From: Beta vulgaris subsp. vulgaris
Taxonomy: Eukaryota; Streptophyta; Magnoliopsida; Caryophyllales; Amaranthaceae
Reading direction: 5' to 3'
Assembly (NCBI RefSeq): GCF_026745355.1
Contig: NC_079202.1
Span: 40,851,215-40,915,214 of the forward strand
Length of the DNA: 64,000 nucleotides
Positions 11,267 through 23,056 of this stretch are shown piece after piece. The notes below the pieces were generated by a model. The model was given only the letters and a program-made list of their open reading frames with translations. It did not search any database and was not told the origin of the DNA. The translations under genes and the position numbers were made by a program. The first letter of the stretch is position 1; each line of letters begins with the position of its first letter.

Positions 11267-12490
11267 CTGCAACAGAAAAGATTAACCAAAACTAAGCATT
11301 AAGCTGCCACAGATACATAAAGTCATAAACCATATGTCCATACATAGAGATCAAGGGAGTACAAAAGGGAAGAGGATATATGAAGGGCTCTAAATGTGAT
11401 TTCTTTAAAAATGTAAAGCATATAAAAATACAGATGAAAGAAATCTGTATGAATGCTAGACGCACAAATACACAAGGCAATTCAAACAACCAGAACAGCA
11501 AAAAATGTGATGCAAGGAAACCACAAAAAGAAAACGTTTGTCCAATCTCATGGATTGGGCAAACAATCAAATCTCAGATAGAGAAAACAAGATAGCACAA
11601 GGATTAAAAAAAAACACTACTTTCTACTATCAAATGTTGGTAATCTTACCCACTTAAAAAAGAGTGGACAAATAGTTCAATCTCTTTCTTTTTTATTGAA
11701 AGGAAATAGTTCAATCTCTCAGATGAATTTATAGTCTCCTAAACACAAGATCTTACCATTGGGACGTTCCTAAAATTTCAAGCGTAAAATGAGAAATGAC
11801 ATATTCCTGAATTTCCTTAATCAAGTGTTCAATTCGATCCGTCAGCAATAATTGATGGAAGGCTGAGTAATAAATAATTCAGAGACAATTGAGTGAATTC
11901 AGATTGGAATCTTACATATTCAAGAAAAAAAAAGAATTGTTCGCAACAAATTCAGAGTGAATTCGCAACAAACCTGATTTCGGTTGATTCACAACAATCC
12001 TCAGCCTACTGAAGACGATTATTCGCAACAATCCTTGGCCTACTGAAGACGATTATTGAAATCTCATAGATTTCAGTTGCAAATTGATTGTTTTCGCGCA
12101 GTTGAGATTGATGAGAGGAAAGATATAAAGAATTCAAATGGAATAAGTCGAAGATGCAGAACCAACAAAGGACAAGGATTACAGAGAGACGACGAGATTA
12201 CCTGAGAATTCACACGCCGGTGAGGAATTGAGAAGAATCCGGCCAGCGTGATAGGGTTTGATGTTAGGAGTGGATCGAGTACTGGGGAGTGGGGAGTTAT
12301 TAGCAGCGGTTTTTGAAGCCCATATAGGCACGTGTGTTGCACACATGATTTTTGGACGCGAAAATGCGTTGTCAAACTTCTCGATGCTTTTAAGCGTTGA
12401 GATGGGGCAGAAGTTTTGGAACCCACCCAACGCCTATACCGTGGCGTCGAGCAATAAGCGTCGTGATAACACTCCTTTTGTAGTAGTGTA

Positions 12491-13523
12491 CCTTTTGAAG
12501 GCATTACTTATACTTGGCAAAAAAAGTCACACAGGCCCAATAACATACTTGAAAGGTTAGATAGAGGTGTAATTAGTTTGGATTTGATGAATTTATTTCC
12601 TTTTTCATCATAATTTTACTTCTCATTGCCCAATCTCAATATCCTTAAAACTAAGTCAAGCTAGGAAGGCCCCTCCACTTAGTTTTAATAAACTATGGAC
12701 TTCGAGAAACGATTTTGATTGTTTAGTTAAAAAATCTTGGAGTACTCTTTTCCAAGGATCACATATGTTTTGTTTCACTCGTAAATGTAAAATTAAAGGA
12801 AAAAAGCAAACTTTGGTCTACTACAAGGTTTGGTAATATTTTTCGGCAACTAAGAGTAGTTGAGGAGAAATTAAAATCTATTCAAGAGAGATTGATTGTA
12901 GAAGGAGACTCTCAACATCTTATTGATTTGCAAGACAAATTTTTAGTTAAACAAAATAAGCTTTTACTTTTTCTAGACATTCATTCAATAACAAAAGCTA
13001 AGTCTAATCATTTAAAACTTAGTGATGCAAATACTAGTTATTACCATGCATGTGCCACTATTAGAAAAAATCGTAATCTGATCAACCAAATCCAAGATGA
13101 GCAATGTAATTTGATTACGCATACTACGAGAATTGAGGAGTGTATTACTAATGCATTTAGACAACGAATTCTGAGGAATACTTATTGTTCTATTAACAAT
13201 TAGGAGGATTTTGATCTTTTAGAATGGATAATTTCAGAAGAAGATAATGAGTTTCTTTGTAACGAGGTTACGTTTATTTGAGGAAGTTAAAGCAGCTACT
13301 TTTGATTTAGCACATGATAAATCCCCTGAGCCAGATGGTTTTCCCCCGTTCTTTTTTCAAAAGTATTGGTCTCTAGTAGGAAGACCGTTATTTAGAGCTA
13401 CCAGAGCTTTTTTTCACTCAGGAAATCTCCTAAAGGAAGTTAATCGTACCTTTTTATTACTCTTATTCCAAAGATTGATAACCCTTCCAATCCTAACCAT
13501 TTTCGGTAATTAGTCTTTGTTCT
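12491..13523 (+). pseudogene. LINE ORF2, endonuclease end to start of reverse transcriptase
   Basis: This continues the LINE after the CACTA-like insertion. Broken frames read YTWQKKSHTGPITY and RGVISLDLMNLFP (endonuclease C-terminus), then the linker (open at 12892-13203: LSDANTSYYHACATIRKNRN). The first RT block follows: FDLAHDKSPEPDGF, FFQKYWSLVGRPL, FFHSGNLLKEVN and NPSNPNHFR. The motif DKSPGPDGF has a Gly-to-Glu change. LINE similarity is lost around 13520, before the FADD catalytic box, where a hAT-derived sequence begins. Confidence 0.85.
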
Positions 13524-13559
13524 TGTTAAGTTTTTGTCATTAGTTTGATTTTTATCCAA

Positions 13560-14348
13560 TCATTTGCTCAATTCATTCCAAGTGTTCATATTAGTCATAT
13601 GCTCAACACTATTTTCATGTTTTTTGAGCCTCTCGCTAATATGCCTCCAATTACATAAACCACCATTTACTAGCAAACTTCGATAGCAAACAGATTTAAA
13701 CAATTTACACCAGAAACATGACACTTTATCAACATGTTTTGAGTACACTAACCATTTTCTATCACTAGTCTCACCATTACTTAAATTTCTAGAATAATAA
13801 GAATAGGAAAAATGCCTATTATTATCATCCATGGGAAAATCAAGATTCATTTCTCTTATAGGCCCTTTTTCAATGGTTATGTCTCTTACATTATTATTAA
13901 GGCTCTCCCAATTTTTAGGATCACAAAAATCAATGCAAAAATTTTCATAGTTAGGAGCATTTTGAACATCATTTGGCTCATTTGTGTCATTCATATCATC
14001 ATTCTCACTAGTATCATTATGTAAATCATAATTCTCATCGACATCATTAAACAAATTTTCATCTTCCCTGACATCATTATACATATTTTCATTCTCACCA
14101 TCATTAATCCCATTTCCATTCCCTGTTACACTAGTTTGCATATTAACATTATCACTTATATTATTATGCATATTTTCATTATTAGTAACATTTTTATGCT
14201 CATTTTCATTCTCATTTGAATTTCCATGAGAATTCACTACTTCAACAACAAAATTGTGAAGAGCACCTTGCTGTGATTTCTTATTTTCTTCATCACGTTT
14301 TTTTCTTTTTCTTTTTTCAGACCCAGATAAATGTTTTTTGGGAAACAT
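13560..14348 (-). pseudogene. hAT-type transposase N-terminus with TTF zinc finger, truncated
   Basis: Read from ATG at 14348 (MFPKKHLSGSEKRKRKKR), this is the N-terminal part of a plant hAT transposase of the TTF zinc-finger group. The finger region is complete: DPKNWESL, IEKGPIREM, RHFSYSYYSRNL, DRKWLVYSKHVDKVSCFWC, CKLFKS, NWRHISERLKKHENSVEH. Between the basic start and the finger is an unusual spacer of about 100 residues rich in Asn, Glu and Asp. A stop falls at 13560. Past it the frame still reads LDKNQTNDKNL before joining LINE sequence near 13520. The DUF4371 and hATC catalytic parts are missing, so it is inactive. Confidence 0.8.
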
Positions 14349-15120
14349 ACTATTCAAAATGTAAACAAAATAATCAACAAAAATAAGAAAAAAATAATTA
14401 CACTTGAAAGAAGAATCAAAGTTCAATATGTGCTTTCAAATTTGTAGATTTTTTTCATCCCAATTGAGAATTCAACATCCTGTAACCATAATAAAAAAGA
14501 TATTAATAATAAGTATTAAAAAGCATAAAAAGATTCATAAATTAAACTACAAATTTAATTCAAAAATTAAAATTACCCGAATGAGAATCACCCAAAAGTC
14601 ACAAAATTATCCTTTACCTTCCAAGCCGTAGAAATAGATGGGTTGATCCAAGTGATTGTTTTTTTTTTTTTTTTGTTAAATAATGGAAATTGCTTCAATA
14701 GATTGATACTAAAATTTGAAGTCAAGACCCTATTTAAATTGGAGAATTTTTTTTTTCCATTAACAATAATTTGGGAAAGGAGGCAAAGAAAGATTTTGAC
14801 TCTTCAATTTTTGGGAAGCATTGGAATATTGGAAGAATTAAATGAGATTTGGAGAAAAGCAGTAGATGGAAATGAAAGGCCACGAAAAATTGCAAATAGG
14901 AGGAAATAAGGCTAATTATTTCTCTTTTTGACTTTTCCTTTCCTTCTTCTATGAATATTGCCTCTTAAGTATTAGTTATCACGTAGTATAATTACTACAT
15001 TCTTGATTCTACCATCCTTTTTTTTAATTGTATAGCTTATAGGCTGATTATTTTTTGGTTTGGACCCCTTTGCCTAATGGGCCCTAGGCCACAACACTTG
15101 TTGCCTACCCCAAAATTCGT
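14349..15120 (-). mobile_element. Probable upstream part of the truncated hAT element
   Basis: This AT-rich stretch lies 5' of the hAT frame. It contains a T-run at about 14661-14673 and a tail near 15060-15120 with gggccctaggcc. The right terminus of the element probably lies there, but I could not pair it with an inverted repeat because the other end has been lost. The short ORFs here look like chance. Confidence 0.35.
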
Positions 15121-15576
15121 GCCCGAGGATGAGATACGAGAGTTGAGAGATGAAATGGGGATGAGAAGATAGATGAATTTCGTCAGTTAGGGTTTAATAG
15201 GAGGAGAGAGATGGTTAGGTGAGAGATGAAAGGCAATGGAGAGTAAGTGTTTTAGGGTTATGTTGACGAGAAGGAGTGAGAGAATAGGGGTCTAGTAGGG
15301 TGAAATGAGAGAAGAGTGGGTTCTGGTAAGTGAAGCGAGAGATGTGGTTGAGCCGTTACTCATCATGTTAGGACGAACCAGATCAGTTAATGAAAACTAA
15401 TCCCGTTTTTCTCCCAACTGGATGAGTTAATTGACCTAAGCCCATAATTTGGTGGATTTATTGATCCAGTTTTGAGAGAACCGAATCAGTTTTGTGTATC
15501 ATATAAGGTTTTTTCCATTAGTAAGGGAATGAACTTTTATAGTCGAAGACTTAAGTAGGGTTTTACATAGAGATGC
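15121..15576. other. Intergenic stretch, purine-rich
   Basis: Repeated words such as gagagatgaaa and ggagagag give a purine-rich strand, and a block at about 15370-15500 alternates 'gaaccagatcagtt'-like words. I see no gene or element ends apart from the gatgc target site at 15572-15576. Confidence 0.4.
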
Positions 15577-18476
15577 TGTAACACCCCAGAATTTCAAAGC
15601 AGAAAAGAAAGAAATAATAATAATAGAAGTATAGGACGATGGCGGAAACATCGTCTTCTAGGAATGTCACTACTACAAGAAATGCGTTTAAATATCTAAG
15701 TGATAAAACCAACATAAATAAATAGTATAAATAAATTAAATTGATAACCAAAAGAGAAAACTAACTCTTAAATTAATAAAAGAGTCTAGGCCTAAAACAT
15801 CTAACATTTTAATGCTCACATCTCAACCCGAGCCCAAAACCAAATAAGATTGTCATCAACATATCCTGCAAAAATAAACAACAAACATCCACAATCAGTG
15901 GGGAGTAACTAACAGCTCTCCCAGCTCAATTAGGATCCATGTAGAAGTTATCAAGCGTTAATAAATAAGTCCCAATCAACATAAAAGATCAAACTGAACC
16001 AAATAACAGCAAAACAACAACTAACAGTTTAACATGGTTAAATAAAGTAAATCATGAATAGTAAACTTAATATAGACATACAAGATCAAAAACATAAGCC
16101 TCCAAAATAATATAAATAGCTTTTGAGAAAGAGCAGAACGCCAGTGGATCGCAACCCACTTCCTAAGGTTTGTCAGATCGAAATCTCCAGACAGCCTATG
16201 GGCTTACGTTCCCTACTGCATGTGTCTAAGAATGGCCATACTCCCGATGCAGGATAGTACCCAGCTTAGTACTTCCCAACCTCTCGGATGACAACAATTA
16301 ACCCAAGTAATACCCCTAAATCGTAACCTAGGTGGTTGGCATGTTCTTCACCGGGGACTACATCTATCCCACCGGATATCTTAATCTCAATAAAATATTT
16401 TCACAATTAAATACAATAATTCATTCATCAAATATAGAATAATAAGGATTCCCTTCAGGCCTTACACCTAAAATCAGCATAAACTAGGATCGCAATCCAA
16501 TAGTCTCAATTCAACGATATTTATTCTTCTCAAAGTAATAGTAATATATTACTAATAAAAATCAATTCACCCAACTGAAAAGAATAAATCTTTCTTCAAA
16601 CATAAATATACACCAAAAACGCAGTATAAACAGATACTCCAACTACTACACTCTCGTTGTCTGAGTTTGGGTACAAGGTTAATTACAATGTTAGTCATAA
16701 TACCCCTGGTACATAACTCTTGGCGAAACGGTACTAAAGACAGTATTATTCTCCCTCGAGTATTGTAACGTCGACAACTTAGATATTGATTTATAAAACT
16801 ACAATATTATTATAATCCAAAATCATACAAACAACCAAACCATCATAAAATAATTAAAACACTCATAATATAAATATATGTCAATTAATAATAAAAATAA
16901 TAATAATAATAAGCTCATGTAAGCATGCATATAGCAATAAGAGTAAATCATCATACCTGCATACATTGACACATAAGTATACATAACTATAACACCAAAA
17001 TCTTATTCATCTGATACGCCAGTATACTTGAATCATATCTAATCATTCAAACAACCCAACATCTTACAACACCATAACTACTAAGATGTAAATAAAAACC
17101 GTAAGCTTGCCACACTACCATGCTAATACGGAAGAAGCATCACTCTTAAGTTTGTGGCAGATAATAACAACAGATAACAAGCCATGGACATGAATCTTCC
17201 TCAAGCGACTTACACCGGCAGGCAACATATACATACTCTCATATTATAATCATTTTGATCATACTTAAGCAAACAACATAATAGGCGTATAACAACATGA
17301 TTTACAATGTCTACTAACCAATATGTAAACCATAAAGATATAAAAAACAAAAATTCTAACCATTAAACTCTAGCAAGGATAACAAAATAGTAGAATTAGT
17401 TTCCTTCCACATAACTATCACTCATAAACATTTAAGTATAACAAGTATAACATCAATAATATGAAGCTTTAGCAACCCACAAATCTTAACATAAAAATCA
17501 ACACAACTTAGATATTAAGAACTAAATAATTCCTAAACGAATTCTAATCGCACTAGGTTCGCCATTAGTTACCTTTGAAGACCTCCAATTGCTTGCATTT
17601 TCATTATGTACTGTTCTGTTATGATCTTGATTCCCGTCAATGTGTAGCTCTGATTTAAAATCTCTCCGGTCATAATGAAGGTCCAGATGTGCTAAATATG
17701 CTGTCCAAATTTCAGGGCGATCCAAAGGTTAGATCTTCAGCGATGATCAAATTCGTGAAGGTGCGACAGGAAAACAAAACTGGGTGACCGTCTGATTGAA
17801 ACAGAAAACTGCGACCAATTCTTCCCGTATTTTCAAAAACGAATAACACCACGAGCAAGATCTCTCCGAGTAGATGAATTTCAACTACTCACACGTCCAA
17901 TTCCGATAAGAGACGAAGGAGATATGGGGCAAACAAGTTGAGTGTGCAGAAATGGCCGAAAATGTGAGAAGGGAGAAGGACTCTTTATTTTTCTTTGTAA
18001 GGCTGGTGTGAAGGGAGTGTGCAGCAAAAATAATGTGATGGTTCATATCATAAAGCAAAGGTTTAATTGCATTAAGATGGGTTAATGGGGGATGGATCTT
18101 CACCTTTTGGTGGTTACAAAGAGGGATATATAGAAGATGCTAATACTATGCGTAATCCTTCTCCACTAAGTTTTGGACAACATAAGAAGGATATGAGTTC
18201 GCAAAAGAATTCTTTATGTTGGTCGACCCATATTATATACAACACTTAAAAACTAAAATCACACGCTACTTAAATTTATAGAATTACTATCTATATGATA
18301 AAATAAATACGCACATCATATACACTTTAAATTAATAAACACAACATAACACAATATAAATAATTATACACTTTAAAAATAGTTTTTAATAATAAATTAT
18401 TTTATTTTAATAGAAAATATCATTTTAATGTAAACAACACCAGAAAAATAATGAGTGAAAATTACGTGGTGTTACA
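15577..18476 (-). repeat. Left (3') LTR of the 2.9 kb-LTR element
   Basis: 2900 bp, TGTAACACCCC to GGTGTTACA. It pairs with 20160-23051. A frame of about 72 codons (17885-18103, minus) recurs in the other LTR at 22456-22674, but it resembles no family and is expected simply because the LTRs are copies. Confidence 0.9.
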
Positions 18477-18490
18477 ATCACTCCCCCTTA
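18477..18490 (-). other. Polypurine tract of the 2.9 kb-LTR element
   Basis: On the minus strand TAAGGGGGAGTGAT runs directly into the TGTAACACC start of the 3' LTR, the normal position for the plus-strand primer. Confidence 0.8.
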
Positions 18491-19148
18491 AAAGAGTTTC
18501 GTCCTTGAAACTTGGAAAGAAATAGAGACCAAAAGAAAATACTTTTGATAAAGAACATTAAGAAAACAGAAATCGATGGATATTAGTGAAGAACTAAACA
18601 ACTTTACAGGTACAAAATTTGATAACTCAAATAATACACGTTTTATTTTGGAAGACCAAAAAGAGTTGTATAGTAAGGAAGCATGGTAACAAACATCATT
18701 TATAAAATGTTGAAGAACCAAAGACAAGTAGAAAGTATAAGGTAGAAACGTTAGCAAAATAAACTATTGCTAATTTTGCAAAGGAGCATGAATAAATATT
18801 TAAGTAAAATTATAAAAGAATAAATGATCATACATAAATATTTTTTAGAAGAAACGAAGAAAAAAGTTCGTGATTGATATCAAACCAATTTAAATAGAGT
18901 ACCACACAGGTTATACTCCACTTAAAGAGATAAGAACATTTTAATAAAGAGTAGCTAGCTGCTTTATTAAAATAACACTACGAACACAAGTCATGACATA
19001 TGTTATAAGAGGTACGCCTCCTAAACATATATATGAAATTTTAAGTTCGCAAAAGAAGTTGATAACTTTAAAATAAATTTCACAACGACGAAACACAAAT
19101 AATAAATAGGCTATAAAATAATAAATAATAAACAACAATTTTAAAATT

Positions 19149-19460
19149 TGTCAAGTCGACACAAATATGCATGGAACCACCCATTGCAACATAGTATCAA
19201 CAAAACAATATTTGAAAGGCTTCTTGTCAAATCGACATTAAAGTTTACCGGAATCACCCAATATAAACTTAATATCAACTCAAAAAGAAAAGTAACTCAA
19301 AATAGATAAAATGTCTCAACTTATGAAATTGACATACAAGTCAAAGGAATCACCCATTATGACTCAATATCAACTCAAATAATTTTAAAATTTAGACTTA
19401 TCAAATTGACATACAAGTCAAAGGAATCACCCATTATGACTTAATATCAACTCAAACAAG
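19149..19460. repeat. Degenerate tandem repeats in the short internal region
   Basis: About four units of 75-90 bp share 'caaatcgacat' or 'gaaattgacat', then 'caaaggaatcaccca', then 'aatatcaactcaa'. The last two units, around 19325 and 19400, are nearly identical. They fill the space where gag-pol would be expected. Confidence 0.75.
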
Positions 19461-20145
19461 TTTTAGATCTCGGCTAAACACAATTTTCTTTTCAAAGAGA
19501 ATAGCAAAGTATTGACAATAACAAAACTTGAATATCAAAATATAATTATAATATAAGTATGAAATTTATTAAGAGCAAATATATAAAATATTATTTGAAA
19601 TATGAACTCAAGTTCGAAAGTTTTGTAAATGACAAAAAAAACAAATAAGAAGTACTCGCATAAAACCAGTACTTAGTTGAAAGAAATAGACGCTATATAT
19701 CGTCTCCATAATAAGACACACTATTAAGCAACCATAAAAATAGAATAACAACAATGTACTATACATAACTATGTTAAAATAAAATGTAAACATAACATAA
19801 TTTTAACGCGCAACTCAACCCTGAACTAGAGGGATATAAATCACTTTGCTTTCACAGCGCACTCTGATAACAAGAAAGGTTAAACGTAGGAGGTAGTCCT
19901 GCAAATAAGATTAGCAAACTTGGTAGACTAATTCCACCAATAAACAAGTAACTATACATATTATATATGCTCCACAAGCATGAGAGCACACCACATTCCA
20001 TAAGGCTTCCCCTTACTTCCTCTACCCATCTTTCTCTCATTATAGCGAAACTACAAAACTTAATTCTAAACAGATTTTATCTCCTAAGCTACTAATAATT
20101 CTAAAGAATCATTAGCAACTCCTTTTTAAAGTTTAGGAGCGTTTT

Positions 20146-20157
20146 GCTCTGATACCA
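20146..20157 (-). other. Primer-binding site (initiator tRNA-Met)
   Basis: The minus strand reads TGGTATCAGAGC two bases after the 5' LTR. This is the standard complement of the 3' end of plant initiator tRNA-Met and fixes the element's orientation. Confidence 0.9.
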
Positions 20158-20159
20158 AC

Positions 20160-23051
20160 TGTAACACCCCAGAATTTCAAAGCAGAAAAGAAAAGAAATA
20201 ATAATAATAGAAGTATAGGACGATGGCGGAAACATCGTCTTCTGGAATGTCACTACTACAAGAAATGCGTTTAAATATCTAAGTGATAAAACCAACATAA
20301 ATAAATAGTATAAATAAATTAAATTGATAACCAAAAGAGAAAACTAACTCTTAAATTAATAAAAGAGTCTAGGCCTAAAACATCTAACATTTTAATGCTC
20401 ACATTCAACCCGAGCCCAAAACCAAATAAGATTGTCATCAACATATCCTGCAAAAATAAACAACAAACTCACAATCAGTGGGGAGTAACTAACAGCTCTC
20501 CCAGCTCAATTAGGATCCATGTAGAATTATCAAGCGTTAATAAATAAGTCCCAATCAAATAAAAGATCAAACTGAACCAAATAACAGCAAAACAACAATA
20601 ACAGTTTAACATGGTTAAATAAAGTAAATCATAAATAGTAAACTTAATATAGACATACAAGATAAAAAAACATAAGCCTCCAAAATAATATAAATAGCTT
20701 TTGAGAAAGAGCAGAACGCCAGTGGATCGCAACCACTTCCTAAGGTTTGTCAGATCGAAATCTCCAGACAGCCTATGGGCTTACGTTCCCTACTGCTGTG
20801 TCTAAGAATGGCCAAACTCCCGATGCAGGATAGTACCCAGCTCAGTACTTCCCAACCTCTCGGATGACAACAATTAACCCAAGTAATACCCCTAAATCGT
20901 AACCTAGGTGGTTGGCATGTTCTTCACCGGGGACTACATCTATCCCACCGGATATCTTAATCTCAATAAAATATTTTCACAATTAAATACAATAATTCAT
21001 TCATCAAATATAGAATAATAAGGATTCCCTTCAGGCCTTACACCTAAAATCAGCATAAACTAGGATCGCAATCCAAAGTCTCAATTCAACATATTTATTC
21101 TTCTCAAAGTAATAGTAATATATTACTAATAAAAATCATTTCACCCAACTGAAAAGAATAAATCTTTCTTAAACATAAATATACACCAAAAACCAGTAAA
21201 ACAGATACTCCAACTACTACACTTTCGTTGTCTGAGTTTGGGTACAAGGTTAATTACAATGTTAGTCATAATACCCCTGGTACATAACTCTTGGCGAAAC
21301 GGTACTAAAGGCAGTATTATTCTCCCTCGAGTATTGTAACGTCGACAACTTAGATATTGATTTATAAAACTACAATATTATTATAATCTCAAAATCATAC
21401 AAACAACCAAACCATCATAAAATAATTAAAACACTCATAATATAAATATATGTCAATAATAATAATAAAAATAATAATAAAAGCTCATGTAAGCATGCAT
21501 ATAGCAATAAGAGTAAATCATCATACCTGCATACATTGACACATAAGTATACACAACTATAACACCAAAATCTTATACATCTGATACGCCAGTATACTTG
21601 AATCATATCTAATCATTCAAACAACCCAACATCTTACAACACCATAACTACTAAGATGTAAATAAAAACCGTAAGTTGCCACACTACCATGCTAATACGG
21701 AAGAAGCATCACTCTTAAGTTTGTGGCAGATAATAACAACAGATAACAAGCCATGGACATGAATCTTCCTCAAGCGACTTACACCGGCAGGCAACAGATA
21801 TTCATACTCTCATATTATAATCATTTTGATCATACTTAAGCAAACCAACATAATAGGCGTATAACAACATGATTTACAATGTCTACTAACCAATATGTAA
21901 ACCATAAAGATATAATAAAACAAAAATTCTAACCATTAAATCTAGCATGGATAACAAAATAGTAGAATTAGTTTCCTTCCACATAACTATCACTCATAAA
22001 CATTTAAGTATAACAAGTATAACATAATAATATGAAACTTTAGCAACCCACAAATCTTAACATAAAAATCAACACAACTTAGATATTAAGAACTAAATAA
22101 TGCCTAAACGAATTCTAATCGCACTAGGTTCGCCGTTAGTTACCTTTGAAGACCTCCAATTGCTTGCATTTTAATTATGTACTGTTCTGTTCTGATCTCG
22201 ATTCCCGTCAATGTGTAGCTCTGATTTAAAATCTCTCCGGTCATAATGGAGGCCTAGATGTCCTCAATATTCTGTTCAAATTTCAGGGCGATCAACGGTT
22301 AGATCTTCAGCGATGATCAAATTCGTGAAGGTGCGACAGGAAAACAAAACTGGGTGACCCGTCTGATTGAAACAGAAAACTGCGACCCATTCTTCCAGTA
22401 TCATCAAAAACGAATAACACCACGAGCAAGATCTCTCCGAGTAGATGAATTTCAACTACTCACACGTCCAATTCCGATAAGAGACGAAGGATATATGGGG
22501 CAAACAAGATGAGTGTGCAGAAATGGCCGAAAATGTGAGAAGGGAGAAGGACTCTTTATTTTTCTTTGTAAGGCTGGCGTGAAGGGAGTGTGCAGCAAAA
22601 ATAATGTGATGGTTCATATCATAAAGCAAAGGTTTAATTGCATTAAGATGGGTTAATGGGGGATGGTTCTTCACCTTTTGGTGGTTACAAAGAGGGATAG
22701 ATAGAAGATGCTAATACTATGCGTAATACTTCTCCTCTAAGTTTTGGGCAACATAAGAAGGATATGAGTTTGCAAAAGAATTCTTTATGTTGGTCGACCC
22801 ATATTATATACAATACTTAAAAACTAAAATCACACGCTACTTAAATTTATAGAATTACTATCTATATGATAAAATAAATACGCACATCATATACACTTTA
22901 AATTAGTAAACACAACAACATAACACAATATAAATAATTATACACTTTAAAAATAGTTTTTAATAATAAATTATTTTATTTTAATAGAAAATATCATTTT
23001 CAATGTAAGCAACACCAGAAAAATAATGAGTGTAAATTACGTGGTGTTACA
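20160..23051 (-). repeat. Right (5') LTR of the 2.9 kb-LTR element
   Basis: 2892 bp, same ends as the left copy. Compared with it, this copy has many single-base losses (for example cgcaaccac for cgcaacccac near 20728). Confidence 0.9.
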
Positions 23052-23056
23052 GATGC

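Larger units (their letters stand above)
8668..12487. mobile_element. CACTA-like DNA transposon carrying host gene fragments
   Basis: The termini are inverted repeats. The left end is ACTACTACAAAAGGAGTG then TTAT, and the right end is the reverse complement, ending CTTTTGTAGTAGT. The flanks are a 3 bp duplication, gta, at 8665-8667 and 12488-12490, and LINE coding continues on both sides. Subterminal regions repeat the word gcgacgc and its complement, as in plant CACTA (En/Spm) elements. The canonical leading C of CACTA is present only at the right end, so the exact terminus is off by one at most. No transposase was found, so the element is non-autonomous. The 3.8 kb interior holds exons of two host genes, both on the minus strand. 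Confidence 0.8.
15577..23051 (-). mobile_element. Non-autonomous LTR retrotransposon with 2.9 kb LTRs
   Basis: Two long direct repeats (15577-18476 and 20160-23051) both start TGTAACACCCCAG and end GGTGTTACA. The target-site duplication gatgc is at 15572-15576 and 23052-23056. The primer-binding site complementary to initiator tRNA-Met and the polypurine tract place it on the minus strand. Only 1683 bp lie between the LTRs, with no gag, protease, RT, RNase H or integrase. The extreme 3' internal end (aagtttcaaggacgaaac, then tcttttaaggggga on the minus strand) resembles the pol 3' end of Tekay/Del chromoviruses. I infer a deletion derivative that would need enzymes from a relative. The LTRs differ mainly by scattered 1-2 bp indels, so the insertion looks young. 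Confidence 0.9.

Noticed and set aside
12073..12504. A 143-codon minus-strand frame running to the right end of the CACTA-like element.
   Set aside because: It crosses the terminal inverted repeat and subterminal repeats and resembles no protein. It may overlap a leader exon, but I cannot support a coding call.
17885..18103. A frame of about 72 codons present in both 2.9 kb LTRs (also 22456-22674).
   Set aside because: Conservation between two LTRs of one element is automatic and is not evidence of coding. No motif is recognised.
19149..19460. A CRISPR-like array of spaced repeats.
   Set aside because: The units are degenerate, of unequal length, and sit inside a plant LTR element. No CRISPR array is expected or supported in this nuclear sequence.
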